A stretch of 64,000 nt of DNA from Phragmites australis (GCF_958298935.1 NC_084923.1:20188501-20252500), one strand, 5' to 3'. Positions 45,844 to 56,930 are shown, numbered from the stretch's first letter. Translations and numbers: made by a program. Notes: a model not told the origin generated them from the letters alone.

Positions 45844-46352
45844 AGGGTGCATTTTGTAAGGATCTAAATTCTTGTAGAAACGTTTTGATTTCAGATTCCA
45901 TATGGAAATGTTTCTTTTGTAAATCAGAATTATTTTTGGAAATCATTTGGCTAAGTGTCCGGATTTAGTTTCTTGAAATAGATAATGGTGGTGTAATTGA
46001 TCATTTTGCCTTTTGCTGGTATGCTATTTTGTGTTTTTATTTGAATTTTCTTTTAACATAAATAATATTTATTTGACTTTTTTAACACAAATAACACAAA
46101 CAATGTCTCTCTCCCATCTCTCTCCCTTATCCATTTGACCAAAGTAGCCGGACAGCACAGTGGGCGGGCGACCGGGTAGGTGTCGTAGTGGGCGGGGAGG
46201 GCAAGGTAGGGAAAGTGGGTGGGAGAATCGGCTGAAATGTCTCCCACCCCGTTTCACCTCGATTCTCCGAAATGGTTTGCACTGCCCTGTTTTGCAACCG
46301 ATTTTCCTAGGAGAGAATCAGAACTGTTTCAGTGTGCCAAACACGTCCTAAA
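45844..46352. mobile_element. Possible hAT-like MITE
   Basis: The left end AGGGTGCATTTTG and right end, reversed, AGGACGTGTTTGGCAC are only loosely matched, but the internal style (AGAATCAGAACTGTTTC near the right edge) is that of grass hAT MITEs. Borders are approximate. Confidence 0.35.
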
Positions 46353-46883
46353 TTGAATCTTTTCTTTCTAGGTGGCAATTGGGATAATTCTCTATTTAGT
46401 AGTTTCTGTCCTTCACAATAGAAACAAAAGAGGTGAAAGTTGAATAAAAGTTAGAGGTGAACAAAAGAGGTGAAAAGAAATGACTGGACCATAACAAATT
46501 TTCAACCACCTAGACGTTAGGCAGCCCGCTTTGGTTCGAAGCTCGTCTCAAGGCGATGACTCGCAAGCACAGCAGATCGGGAAAGGAAACGGATCGACGC
46601 ATGGTCCCCTGCACAGAGTCTGGCTGGATTCCAATCTCCTATGCGATCATGCCAAGCGTAACTTTGCCATGAAACTTTGTCCAAACGGCCGGGCAACTCC
46701 CAGCCCAACGATGTTTGCGCCGTGGATCCTGCCGGCCGGCCGGTCCGGCGATGAACCAGTAACGCACCTCCTCTGTAACGTAATGCCTGAAATTGTACGA
46801 TATCAAGCTTAAAAGTAAAAAGCTCCGATCCACACAGTAAGGGGAACTAAAATATCTGAAATACATTGATTAACTAGCATCGC

Positions 46884-47052
46884 ATAATCTGGTGTCAGAT
46901 TAGCTTCCCAGGACCTTGTCTAGATCCAGCAACTACGATTGCACGACCAGCACGAGTCCTACAATGTATAATCTGGTGTCAGATTAGCTTCCCAGGACCA
47001 TGTCTAGGATCCAACTACTACGATTGCACGACCAGCACTAGTCCTACCATGT
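46884..47052. repeat. 84-bp tandem duplication
   Basis: Two adjacent copies start ATAATCTGGTGTCAG at 46884 and 46968. They differ by a few substitutions and one small indel. Confidence 0.9.
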
Positions 47053-48940
47053 TTTTTTTAACCGACGGAAGGAGTTCTACCAAATTTATCATAAAAAAAA
47101 GAATTAATCTAATTTATAAAAAAATCAGGCTAGAAATCATATAACAACGTGACTAATAAGAGAAAAATCATAAAAAAAAAACAACAACAGGATAATGGAG
47201 GTGACAAAAAAACACCACACCACACAATAAAAACCCTAAGAAAACTAGTTCGCATTAGGTCATCGTTGCTAAGCTCGCCTGGAGGGGCAGCAGCTCCAAT
47301 TTTCATTGGCGAACCTCAACCACTACCTCGTCCTCATCTCCGAAGAAACAACAAACTCAACAAATCTGGTGTGGTCCTGTTGTCGATCTAGCCAAACAAG
47401 GCCAGCTGAGCTCCACGCCGCCACCAAGCTATCCACACGGAAGGACCTCGAAGACAACGCCTCTAAGAATGACGCGACATTAAGGATGCCGTCGTCACCC
47501 ATCTGGAATCCCGGATATGGGTTTTCACCCGTAGGGGGAAGCACCACGACGACGCCTCCAAGGAGGTTAGCGGCGCCCAAAAGCGTAGCAAGCTGGGCTA
47601 GACTTTCGCCTATAGCTCTCAATCCCCACCCTCCGCGCAAGCAAACTGTGCCGCCAACACCTCATGGATGTGCCGCCCATGTGGCCACTGCTAGCCGCTG
47701 GGCTCCTCATGGGCACAATCTGGGGGAAGGAGATAGATCGGCAAAGGAGAGAAGCACAACAAAAATAGTAGGCCGTGATGAGCAACGTCGCGAGGTTGGG
47801 AGCGGTAGTAACGGAACACAACAAAAGACAACGATGTCGAGGGCCGCTACCATCCATTAGCCTTTACACGACAGTGTGGCACTTGGTGGTGGTGATGATC
47901 TCGATGAGCGGGAGCACGTTGCGGATGGGGTGGCTGGGCCCACCCCCCGTAGCTCGACTGCCCCACGACCACCATGGCCACCCAAAACACAACCGCCTCC
48001 ACCACCAAAGACCAGCATGGAGACGAACGACGACTGCACTGCTGGGCCATTCGTCCTGCCCCGCGACTGGTACCACCTCGAGGCGCCCGACTTCATCCAC
48101 GGTGAGCCCACCCTCAATCGATGGTCTCTGTCATCGAGACTGATCGACTGACTGGCCACTTGGGTGCTCACCTTCGTCCGAATCTAGACCCTATTGCCTG
48201 AAAGAGGTTGTCTCCGAGCGGATCTGCCCGAATTGGGCTGACCTCAAGCGGATCTAGCTGGCCCTAGCCGCTGGCGTCGATGCTACAACCTGCCGCTGTG
48301 ACGGAGGAGAAACATCCCTGCCGTTGTTATCCTTGCAGTTGCACAGGCTTTCGGCACTATGCTCGGGCGGTGACAAGACGAAGGGGAAGAGGGAGGGGGG
48401 CTGACGGCAGCTGGCTTGGAGCTCGCCCGAGCCGTTCCTGGGAGGGACGTATGGGCCAAGTTCGGCTCTGCTTATCTCTGTATCAACATAATGTGGGCTG
48501 AGTCCTACCATGTTAATCTATATCTTCTTATCCATCGGTACGATAGCTAGCAACGTCCAAAAAGACATGCATCCGGGAGCTAGCCTGGTTGGCAAAGACG
48601 ACGCTCACACGGCGCGAGCGCCCGAGCCAACCAGCGTTTGAGCCCGAGCGCTCGCACGGGTATGCACGGAGCGGTCTTGCTCGACCCCGCCTCCAAAGAA
48701 AACCGTAAAAATTGATCCCATTGTTAAAAAAAAAGATTCCGCAGGCATCCCTGTCTATCATCCCAATTGTTCTTAACCCACGAACAACAATCTCAGCCGA
48801 CCGACGGCCCATTTCGGCCATTCCATTAGCGGTCATCATTTCCTTCACACAATTCATTACCAGCTGGCATAGCAACACGTGAAATATTATTCCACACGCC
48901 AGCACCTTAACCAATCCTATGGTGTAACCGAATAGGCCTA
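47053..48940. other. GC-rich stretch without a supportable gene
   Basis: Several overlapping frames are open on both strands between 47306 and 48200. One plus-strand frame (47876-48151) reads like real protein near its end (FVLPRDWYHLEAPDFIHGE) but has no start context, splice signals or domain that I recognise. It may be a captured or decayed gene fragment. The minus frame 48528-48914 is also unassigned. Confidence 0.35.
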
Positions 48941-48969
48941 CAAGTGGAAAACTTGTAAATTTTCATTCA

Positions 48970-49290
48970 TAAAACCAGAAATCCTCATTATAAAACAGAA
49001 AAACTGTAAAATACATGTAATAAAACATAGAAACACATATTATAAAAAAAACACCTATTAATAATTAAAAAACAAATATTATAAAATAGAAAAACACATA
49101 TTGTAAAACAGGAAAAGCTAGAAAAACACGCTATAAAACAAGAAAAAAACCTACTAACAAACCACAAAGCATCTGTTGGCGTGATCGGAAATATGGCTTG
49201 GCGTGATCGGAAAACATATATCAGCATGACTGGAAAATATATTTTGGCGTGATCGGAAAATATTTGTTGTGCGACCAAAAAATATATATT
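48970..49290. repeat. Degenerate short tandem repeats
   Basis: First a zone of ATTATAAAACAGAAAA-like units (48985-49150), then about five copies of a 23-bp unit with core TTGGCGTGATCGGAAAA (49175, 49198, about 49220, 49243, about 49267). Units like the first recur at 51720-51840. Confidence 0.7.
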
Positions 49291-49310
49291 ACATAGAAGA
49301 AAAAAAATAA

Positions 49311-50885
49311 GGCTTAATTAGATGCGTGCCATTATAAATTTGCAGGAATTGAAAAATACCAATCCAAATTGAGTATTTGCAACTATACCATTACAAATTT
49401 GGTTCTACCACACCAATACTATTTTATACGCACATGGCACCTTCCAACACTTGTGTATTTTCATATGGTCCAATATGCCCCTGTTCCCTCTCCTCTCCGC
49501 TTCTTGCTCTTGGCGGTATCTTCCTCTGCCGGCTGATGTGTTTGTGCCCAGCTACGCGCATATGTGCGTTTGTCCGGCCGGCGAGCCGGCGATCTGTGTT
49601 GCTGTGTTACGGTCCGCGTGCGCGTGCTGGTGTACAGCGTGCCACCGTGGAGCGCTGCCATATTCTAATCCGGCATGCCGTTGTAGTCTGTTCCGCCATG
49701 TATGCAGGTGTCGAGCTTTGCCATGATCTCAAGTTCAGCTATGTGCGTGTGTGTTTGATGTGTCGCTATCCGATGTGCTGCGGAAACACGTCGCCGTTAT
49801 GCACACATGACCGGCCAGCACGGCGGAAATACATCGACGGCAAACACAGAACCACTCGACGCCAGCGCGGCTACGAGGCCAACGACACACAACGGAGGTC
49901 AATCAACGCATGGCTATAACAGAACCGGCCAATAAAAATATGAACTCGACTCCGGCGAAGCCACAAGGCCAGCGACACACGGCGGAGACCAGTCACCACA
50001 GAGACAGAGAGTTCGTGTGGAACACTCCAGTCTTGAAGACCCTTCCTTTGAAACGTAGGGTCGGCGAGACAGAGACCCCTGAGGCTCCAGCGCACGGCAG
50101 TGTGTTCGGTTGCGCGGAGCCCGCACGCGTGGGAGTCACCGACGGCCAGCCCGTACGGGAAGAGGTCGCGCGGCACCGCGACGGCATTGGAGAAGGCCGC
50201 CATCACGGCGCTACCGCACAGTCGAGCCTGGATCTCGTCAGCCGAGCCTGAAATAGCGTATTAGCGTTCCCCTCCGTTTCCCAAGTGATTCCCTGTCGAA
50301 TCAACCCGCGCTCCGTCTTCTTCCCCAACTCCGGCAGCTCTTCCGCAACTGAGTCGACGAGCCGTCGTCACTTTAGCCTTACCTTCCAACAGGAGCCATG
50401 GTGAGTTTCCTCTCGCCTTGTGCTTGCTTCTGTGTGCGCCACCTGGGGCTTGGCCCAATGCCTGCGCGGTCGCCCGCGCGAGCCGAGCACCGGCGCCGCG
50501 CTGAATCTCTCACTGCCGGCTAAACTCTGACTGAGCCCGCTAGTCGAGAAGCCCTTGGACAGACTCGTCATCGCACAATGAAGCTCCTACCGCCCTCAGT
50601 TTGCCAAACACCACCACGGCGCATAGAAGAGGCAGCAGTGACAGCGTAGAGATGGGGCAACGACGGAGATGGCACATTGGCGGACCGAGAGCAAGAAGCA
50701 GAGAGGAGCGGGCAATGGGGCATATTGGACCATACGGAAATACATAGGTGTTGGAAGGTGTCCTAGACGTATAAAATGGTATTGATATGGTAAAACTATA
50801 TTTGTGATGGTATGATTATAAATACTCAATTTATAATGGCATTTTTCGATACCTACAAATTTATAATGGCATGATCTAATTAACC
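49311..50885. mobile_element. Mutator-type element with long TIRs (Pack-MULE-like)
   Basis: About 200 bp at the left (GGCTTAATTAGATG..., 49311-49530) are inverted at the right (ending 50885, which reversed reads GGTTAATTAGATC). Identity is high through shared words such as CACCTTCCAACAC and GGTCCAATATGCCCC. The roughly 1.1-kb interior is GC-rich with no transposase. Flanks are A-rich, so a 9-bp target duplication cannot be judged. Long TIRs around GC-rich gene-like cargo fit a Pack-MULE. Confidence 0.75.
49871..50206 (-). pseudogene. Gene-like cargo fragment inside Mutator-type element
   Basis: A 111-codon open minus-strand frame starts MAAFSNAVAVPRDLFPYG and contains LAVGDSHACGLRATE. The GDSHACGLR pattern recalls the extracellular repeats of CRINKLY4/CCR4-type receptor kinases or RCC1-like repeats, but the match is short and the frame soon becomes unconvincing. 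It may be a captured exon fragment. Expression is unknown. Confidence 0.3.
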
Positions 50886-52060
50886 AAAAAAAAAACAAAC
50901 TTGTTGATTCATTTGATAATATTGCACCATATATGGAGTATCAAGGCAATAACAATCTGCAAGATTTTCTCTCTAAACAAAGAAACTAATCACGTAATCA
51001 TGTGAGCAATCTCTAACTAACCAAGGAAATAATCTCCGACTAATTTGGTAGGCAATAACAGCATGCGAGATTTTATCTTTAAACAAAAAAAACTAATGAA
51101 AATAATCAGAAAACAATCTATATCTAATCAAGGAAATAATCTCTAATTAATCAAGGAAATAATCATCTAAACAAGAAGACTTCATGCACTCAGTACATGA
51201 ATTCTTGGTATGCTAATAGAACCAAACAAAAATTAAAAATATTACAATATATGAATCACCGGATCTCTTTCTATACTAGAAAAGATTTTTTATTTCAGCA
51301 CAAGCGACCGAGCAGTGCACACACCCACCACATCGCCGTCATCGAGTACGTCAAATGGGTCAACGATGGAGATTGTAGAGATGTGTGAGCAATGGAAGTA
51401 GGTATCGATGGAGATTCTATGTGGACATCCTCGCTTGAACTAATGAGAGATGTCTCGGCTCGTTGTTGAACGTTGGGAAGTGAGCACATCGAAACAGAAA
51501 GATTCACAAAATGTGTTTGGAGATGATGGATGATGTTTCGGCTCGTCGTTGAACGTCGAGGAGAGAGCGTAATGAGATCGAGAGATTCATGACACTCAAA
51601 TCGCCCCATCGACATTGGCTACAAATCCGGATCTAAAGATCTATAATGGTTTAAGAGAGGTGAGAGGAGGGAGAGATGAAATAATCACTATTTACAGGCC
51701 AGCTAGATCAGAGTCTATTAAGAAACCAGAAAATACATGTTAAGAACCCGAAAATCTGAAAAATACACATTATAAAACAGAAAAGTTGAAAACATTATTC
51801 ATAAAACAGTAAAACATAAATTATAAAATAGGAAAGCTTATTTTGGATGCATACTTAGACATTTCCGGTTAGGCAACATGTATTTTCCAGTCCGCGCTGC
51901 TGTATGCATGACCAGGGTGGACGCGTCGGTTGCCAGCTGGGACGGGCGGCGATTGGCCACACGTTATATATATATAGAGAGAGAGTATGCCAAGTAAAAG
52001 AGAGTATATTCATGTAGAAAAAAACTGGAAAGAAACAGGCCGGCAAGCAGTGCGAGCTGC
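50886..52060. other. Intergenic stretch with repeats, no gene
   Basis: Two imperfect copies of a unit with TCGGCTCGTTGTTGAACG lie 83 bp apart (about 51456 and 51539). A zone of ATTATAAAACAGAAAAG-like units follows (51720-51840). The right end carries a short TA then GA run (51964-51984). Confidence 0.45.
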
Positions 52061-52064
52061 GAAG

Positions 52065-52080
52065 CATGCATGCATGCATG
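52065..52080 (+). promoter_or_regulatory. RY-repeat cluster upstream of DMP gene
   Basis: CATGCATGCATGCATG contains overlapping copies of the RY element CATGCA, the binding site of B3 factors of the ABI3/VP1, FUS3 and LEC2 group. It lies about 308 bp before the DMP start codon. Function is inferred from sequence only. Confidence 0.55.
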
Positions 52081-52256
52081 CCATCCTTGCTTGAAGCATG
52101 CAGTAAGGCTATCCATCGATCCATGTCGTCCAGGAGTGCAAGCAAACCAACAATGCCGACCCTGGAAACGGATCCTTCCAAGCAACCGTTTCAATAACTT
52201 GATCGGCCCTTCCTCAAGAGTCGTGAGCACAGCTGCTAGCTTGCCAGTACGTACAC

Positions 52257-52267
52257 CTACATAAATC
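52257..52267 (+). promoter_or_regulatory. TATA-like element of DMP gene
   Basis: CTACATAAATC lies about 120 bp before the start codon, which would place a transcription start near 52290 and give a 5' leader of about 100 bp. Confidence 0.4.
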
Positions 52268-52387
52268 ATCGCCATCCACTAGGCTTTACTCACACCTACA
52301 AGCTTAGAGCCAAGAACGCCAAGAAGCATCGCAGTTCGCAATCGGTCACGCAAGAACTAGCTAGGAGAGGAAGGCATCGACCGAGCG

Positions 52388-52975
52388 ATGGCGGCGCCGA
52401 GGAGCGTGAGCGTGGCGGACCGGGCGCTCCGCGGGGTGGCGGACCTGATCAAGCTGCTCCCCAGCGGCACGGTGTTCCTGTTCCAGTTCCTGACACCGCT
52501 CGTCACCAACAACGGCCACTGCACGGTCTTCAACAAGGTCCTCAGCGGCGCGCTCGTCGCGCTCTGCGGCGCCTTCTGTGCCTTCTCCTCCTTCACCGAC
52601 AGCTATGTGGGCTCCGACGGCCGCGTCTACTACGGCGTCGTCACGCGCCGCGGGATCCGCACGTTCGCGTCCGACCCGGACGCGGCCTCACGGGACCTGT
52701 CGGCGTACCGCCTCCGCGCGGCGGACTTCGTGCACGCGGGGCTGTCGCTGCTGGTGTTCGCCACCATCGCGCTGCTGGACACGGACACCGTGTCGTGCCT
52801 GTACCCGGCGCTGGAGGTGAGCGAGCGCACCATGATGGCCGTGCTGCCGCCGGTCGTCGGCGGCGTCGCGGGGTACGTGTTCATGATGTTCCCCAACAAC
52901 CGGCACGGCATCGGGTACCAGCCCGCGCGCGCCACCGAGGACTTCGAGCACAAGTACGAGCCCAACCAGGCGTGA
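52388..52975 (+). CDS. DMP family (DUF679) membrane protein
   Basis: This intact single-exon gene encodes 195 residues, the usual size. Four hydrophobic segments fall near residues 23-40, 51-69, 114-131 and 149-168, as in DMP proteins. Family motifs are LLPSGTVFLFQFLTPLVTNNG, SFTDSYVGSDGRVYYG, YRLRAADFVHAGLSLLVF and FPNNRHGIGYQ. The ATG at 52388 has a good context (AGCGATGGCG) and no upstream in-frame continuation is needed. DMP proteins sit in endomembranes or the plasma membrane; DMP1 of Arabidopsis is linked to membrane remodelling in senescence, DMP8/9 and maize DMP to gamete fusion and haploid induction. Which subgroup this belongs to cannot be told. GC is very high, as in many grass single-exon genes. 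Confidence 0.93.
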   Translation: MAAPRSVSVADRALRGVADLIKLLPSGTVFLFQFLTPLVTNNGHCTVFNKVLSGALVALCGAFCAFSSFTDSYVGSDGRVYYGVVTRRGIRTFASDPDAASRDLSAYRLRAADFVHAGLSLLVFATIALLDTDTVSCLYPALEVSERTMMAVLPPVVGGVAGYVFMMFPNNRHGIGYQPARATEDFEHKYEPNQA

Positions 52976-53890
52976 TGGGTCGTTGTTTGGGTCTCAAACA
53001 GTCAAGCCTCGAGTCAAGTATGGTCTGTGGAAAGTGTCGGCATGACGTGTCGTTTTGCTTTGTTATTTGAATTTAAGTTTGTTCTGCCACCTGTGGGGCG
53101 ATTGATTGGCTTTGCCGGCCAGCAAGCACCTCCTTTTAGCTTGTAATCGTCAATGCATTCTTGTCCAAAGATTAAGCTTACCTTTTCTCCCGGACTTCGA
53201 GTTGATTATCTGACGTGGCGAATCAACGCCACAAGTCACACAAAGTAGTCTTATGTTTGCCACATGGGCACATGGTAGGTCCACTAAGATTTTGCTGTGG
53301 CCAATAAACATCTTTTCAGCTATAATTGGTTTGGTGGCAGTATATCAAAGCATAGGAATGCATAAGACCTGTCGAAGAAGCCACCTCAATACTTAACGGA
53401 ATATTTTTTGGAACAATAAACGGAACAGTATTATATTAGCAGAAACTCCTAACCATATTCGCATTCAAATATGTCATAGTTTCCGTTCGTCTAAGAAAGG
53501 TTAAATTCGGCACTAAGAAGACTATGCGTTCTCATCGATCTTCATCAAAAGTTCCGGCAGGAATTAGCGATGTAGGGCGGTTTCGTGGGGAAAGAAAATA
53601 GCGTCGTAGAGCCACCAAACAAAAGCCATCCGGGCATCCGTCCGGCGGCCATCGCACGTCCCACGCTGTTCGCGAGAAAAGCGTTCAGGACTTTTAGCTG
53701 AACCTGGAAACTGCAAACCTGCTGCTTACGGCTTCGCTTGACTCGCCAGCGTTGCTTTTGCTTCTACTCAACATTCAACACTCGACGAATCGACACAAGC
53801 GCACTTCTTCCCTCCTTCATATCTCTCCTTAGCCGACTTGCGTCTACAACGCGATTACCTGGTCGGGGCTTCCAGGCAGGAAGTTGCGCT
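52976..53890. other. Downstream region of DMP gene
   Basis: The first part is probably the 3' untranslated region, with TTGTAATCGTCAATGC near 53141 as a possible end signal. The remainder shows no gene. Confidence 0.4.
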
Positions 53891-54243
53891 AGGCCTCTTG
53901 GAACGCAATATATTCTCAAATATACGAGAATACGAAAAATGTAGGATTAGAAAGCCTTCACACCGTAAACATATATAATGGAAAAACACGGAAAACTTAT
54001 AGAAATGACTGTTTAATGGAGCGTAGGAAAAATACAGAAGCAGATGAGAAACATATACATGGATAAATTTTTCAAAGAGGTTTGATCTCAGTTATAAATC
54101 CTCTAAAATCCCTATGAAACAAGCCATTCCATAAGAATTTTATAGGTTTATTCCTTTGATTCAAAGTGCTTCATAGGATTTTTTTTCCATAGGATTCAAT
54201 TCCTTTTGAAATCCCTCTATTTTCCATTGTTCCAAGGGAGCCC
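53891..54243. mobile_element. hAT-like MITE, about 350 bp
   Basis: The left end AGGCCTCTTGGAACGCAA and right end reversed GGGCTCCCTTGGAACAATGG are matching terminal inverted repeats. The interior is AT-rich with TAGGATT words, as in common grass hAT MITEs. An 8-bp duplication was not evident. Confidence 0.65.
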
Positions 54244-54714
54244 TCAATTTTGTTTTGTTGCCACAGTGGAGCTCGTGGACGAGCGGCCGGTGAACGTCCG
54301 AACAAGCTCTTAAGCCCATCAAACTAACTAAGCAACAATAAAATAGTTGTTGATATTGAATATTCTTTTGGAGCTCAAGGCAGATTAATGATCCTAACAT
54401 AGAGTTAATATATTTTGATGATTAATGTCAATATGATCAATAAGACTAACAAGATTTGCTAGTAGTATGTAAAATATTTAGTCTCATCAATGAAGAAAAT
54501 GGACTTGGGTCCAAACACCTTAAAAGATTCAACAACAAGATCAAAGAACAAATTCATAAAGATATAAAGAATTAATGTTTAGAAAAGTGATTATGAAGTT
54601 AAAAGAGCATTACTTGTGTAGATATGTTTATTCTCTTTGACCGAACTATGAAGATGGGTTTGGATTTAGTAGCTTGATTTAGTGTCTTTATGTTGGTTAA
54701 CTGGAAGGTGATGG
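54244..54714. other. Intergenic stretch, possible LTR fragment
   Basis: GATGATTAATGTCAATATG and similar words resemble retrotransposon LTR sequence, but no structure was found. No gene. Confidence 0.3.
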
Positions 54715-55245
54715 CACTACTAGAAAAACCCCATGTAAATATGCTTTATTTATATGTTAGATACGCTTTATTTCATCCCTAATGGACTATAGATATGTTT
54801 TTAGCAAAACATGTCCGAAACATCTTCGCACGACCGTGTCAAGGTGCGTAGAGACGAATTGTTAAGCGTGTCTACGAAATATAAGGTGCTTTATAGGTAT
54901 GCTAGATGTGTGTCTACACAGATAAATATGCTTTAGTAGCAGCATTTAAATTGCGTGTCTACTAATATAGACACGTTGTATAGTGACGTTTTTGTTGCGT
55001 GTTAACAAGTTTAGACACGCTTTCAAAGATATGTTTACATATTGTCTAGTAATATAGACATGTTGTATATTGATGTTATATTATGTGTTTAGAATTGTAG
55101 AGACGATTTTACAGATACATTTACATTATGCACCTACCAATGTTGACACATTATGTACTGTTGCATGATAAAAATGAAGAGACACTCTTACAAATTTTAA
55201 GAACATGGAGATTTATACTAAATTTGTAGCTAGATTATTATACGA
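54715..55245 (+). mobile_element. CACTA transposon end with subterminal repeats
   Basis: It starts with the terminus CACTACTAGAAAAA at 54715. The next 400 bp holds repeated words such as GTCTACTAATATAGACAC and CGTGTCTA in both orientations, as in CACTA subterminal regions. The other end is missing. Confidence 0.65.
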
Positions 55246-56059
55246 CCACTACTATAGAACTGGGCTTATATGCCAGCCCATCACTGTCGGTTCGTCATGG
55301 GCTGGCAGTGATGGGCCATCACTGTCGGTTCATTAGCCGCGCGGGAAGAATCAGCCATCGTGGCTTATGAATCGACAGAGATAAGGGTCATCACTGCCGG
55401 CTAATGGATTGAGCCGACAGTGATGCACTCACACATCATCACTGTTGGCTTAATCTACTGGCCGACATGATATCTCTACATTACTACCAGTGGATTATAT
55501 GAGCCGGTAGTGATATCCTCCTCTTCCCCACATTCTTCTATCTCGAGCTAACAGAGCCATTTCAGTACTATCTCCCTCACAAAATCTCCTATGGCAACAA
55601 CCACTTTATCCCTTCTCCCGTATTGATTCCCCTACCACTTAAGCTCAATTTTGGTCAAAAAGAGGTCTAGATGAGCTCTCTCTAGCTATCGAAACAAAAT
55701 CTCTTCTTTTCTCTCCATTTGCTCATTTGCCCTTTCTTTATTTTTTAGGACTAGTGAACTCTAGATTTTTTCCCAACAGTAAGCAAGCTTCTAGCAGGAG
55801 CCTCTTGAGCTCAAGTAAGTTAAAATCCCCAAGGTTAATCCTACATTTAGCATTTTAACTCTATAGAGACCTAGAAAAATCTTTAAAGTTGATCCTAATG
55901 AACCATAGGAATAAATTTAGAAGTCTACGATATAGAAACTTTAGATATGAGCATATTTATTTTTGTTTTTTAATGAATTAGAAAAATTAGCCATGATATT
56001 TAGGTATGTAGCAAGATCCAGTTGTATTTTTATATTTTATTTAATTAGTAACCTCCAAT

Positions 56060-56337
56060 ATAGAAACTTTAGGTCTGCAAGTCTTGCGAATGATGTTATG
56101 CAAATCTTTTATGTAAAGGATCCGGACCCGGCTAATAAGGAGGAGCGCCACATGGTTCTTCAAGGAAAAAGAAAGATTGTCAAAGTGGAGAATGTTGTTG
56201 ACGAGGAGGATTACAATCAATTTGACGCGCTACCTCCTTTTGGAGAGGACTTCGACCTAGGTCCCATGGAAGACACCGACGAACCTCCCTATGTACGTCA
56301 TGATCATAATAAAGGGCGAATCGTTAAGATAAAGTAG
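56060..56337 (+). pseudogene. CACTA transposase-associated C-terminal fragment
   Basis: The frame reads SLANDVMQIFYVKDPDP, VLQGKRKIVKVENVVDEEDYN and an acidic tail ending at 56337. This matches the C-terminal part of proteins encoded by plant En/Spm elements (DUF4216-type). The upstream open part (from 55963) looks like intron or non-coding. The rest of the transposase is absent, so this is a remnant. Confidence 0.6.
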
Positions 56338-56419
56338 CTAAATTGTATTAATTACTATGTATGAATTTGTTTTAGATTCAATTATACCTCACTTTTGTTA
56401 TGGAAGCTTCAATTTCTCT

Positions 56420-56930
56420 GCGCGCGCGCGAAACTAAAATAAATTTTTTGCACCCCGCGGTACCAACAGTGAAAGGGGTTTCATTGCCGGTGGACATATT
56501 GGGCCGGCAGTGAAACTACTTTCACTATTGGTGGATTTATTAAGCCAGCAGTGAAAGTAGTTTCACTGCCGGTGGTCCTATTGAGCCGGCAATGAAAGTA
56601 CTTTTTCAAATTTAAATAAATATGTATTAGGAGTTTAGATCAACAAAATGTTAATAAATATAGATAGTACAAACTCAATCGAAAATTCTTGAGTAGCTTA
56701 GCGGTTTGTTCGTTCTTACTTGGTGCAGGTCGTGGGTTCGATTCTCTGGGTGCGCATGCGAAACTAAAATAATTTTTTTGCACCCTGCGATACCAACAAT
56801 GAAAGGGGTTTCATTGCCGGTGGACATATCGGACTGGCAGTGAAACTACTTTCACTGCCGGTGGACCTATTGGGGCGACAGTGAAAGTAGTTTCACTATC
56901 GGTCGTCCGATTGAGTTGGCAGTGAAGGTA
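56420..56930. repeat. Direct repeat, period 330 bp
   Basis: A block beginning near GCGAAACTAAAATAA and running into AAAGGGGTTTCATTGCCGG occurs at about 56420 and 56750 (AAACTAAAAT at 56431 and 56761). The copies differ by scattered substitutions. Confidence 0.8.
56693..56760 (+). other. tRNA-like (SINE-type) box A/box B segment
   Basis: TAGCTTAGCGGTT resembles an RNA polymerase III box A, and GGTTCGATTCT, about 37 bp further on, resembles box B. The T-stem pairs only partly and no full cloverleaf forms by eye, so this is not called as a tRNA gene. It could be the head of a tRNA-derived SINE or chance. Confidence 0.35.

Noticed and set aside
52578..52820. Ser/Arg/Thr-rich frame overlapping the DMP gene
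   Set aside because: Frame-shifted shadow of a very GC-rich real gene.
56693..56760. Functional tRNA gene
   Set aside because: Box A and box B words are present, but the T-stem pairs poorly and no acceptor stem or anticodon arm could be drawn.
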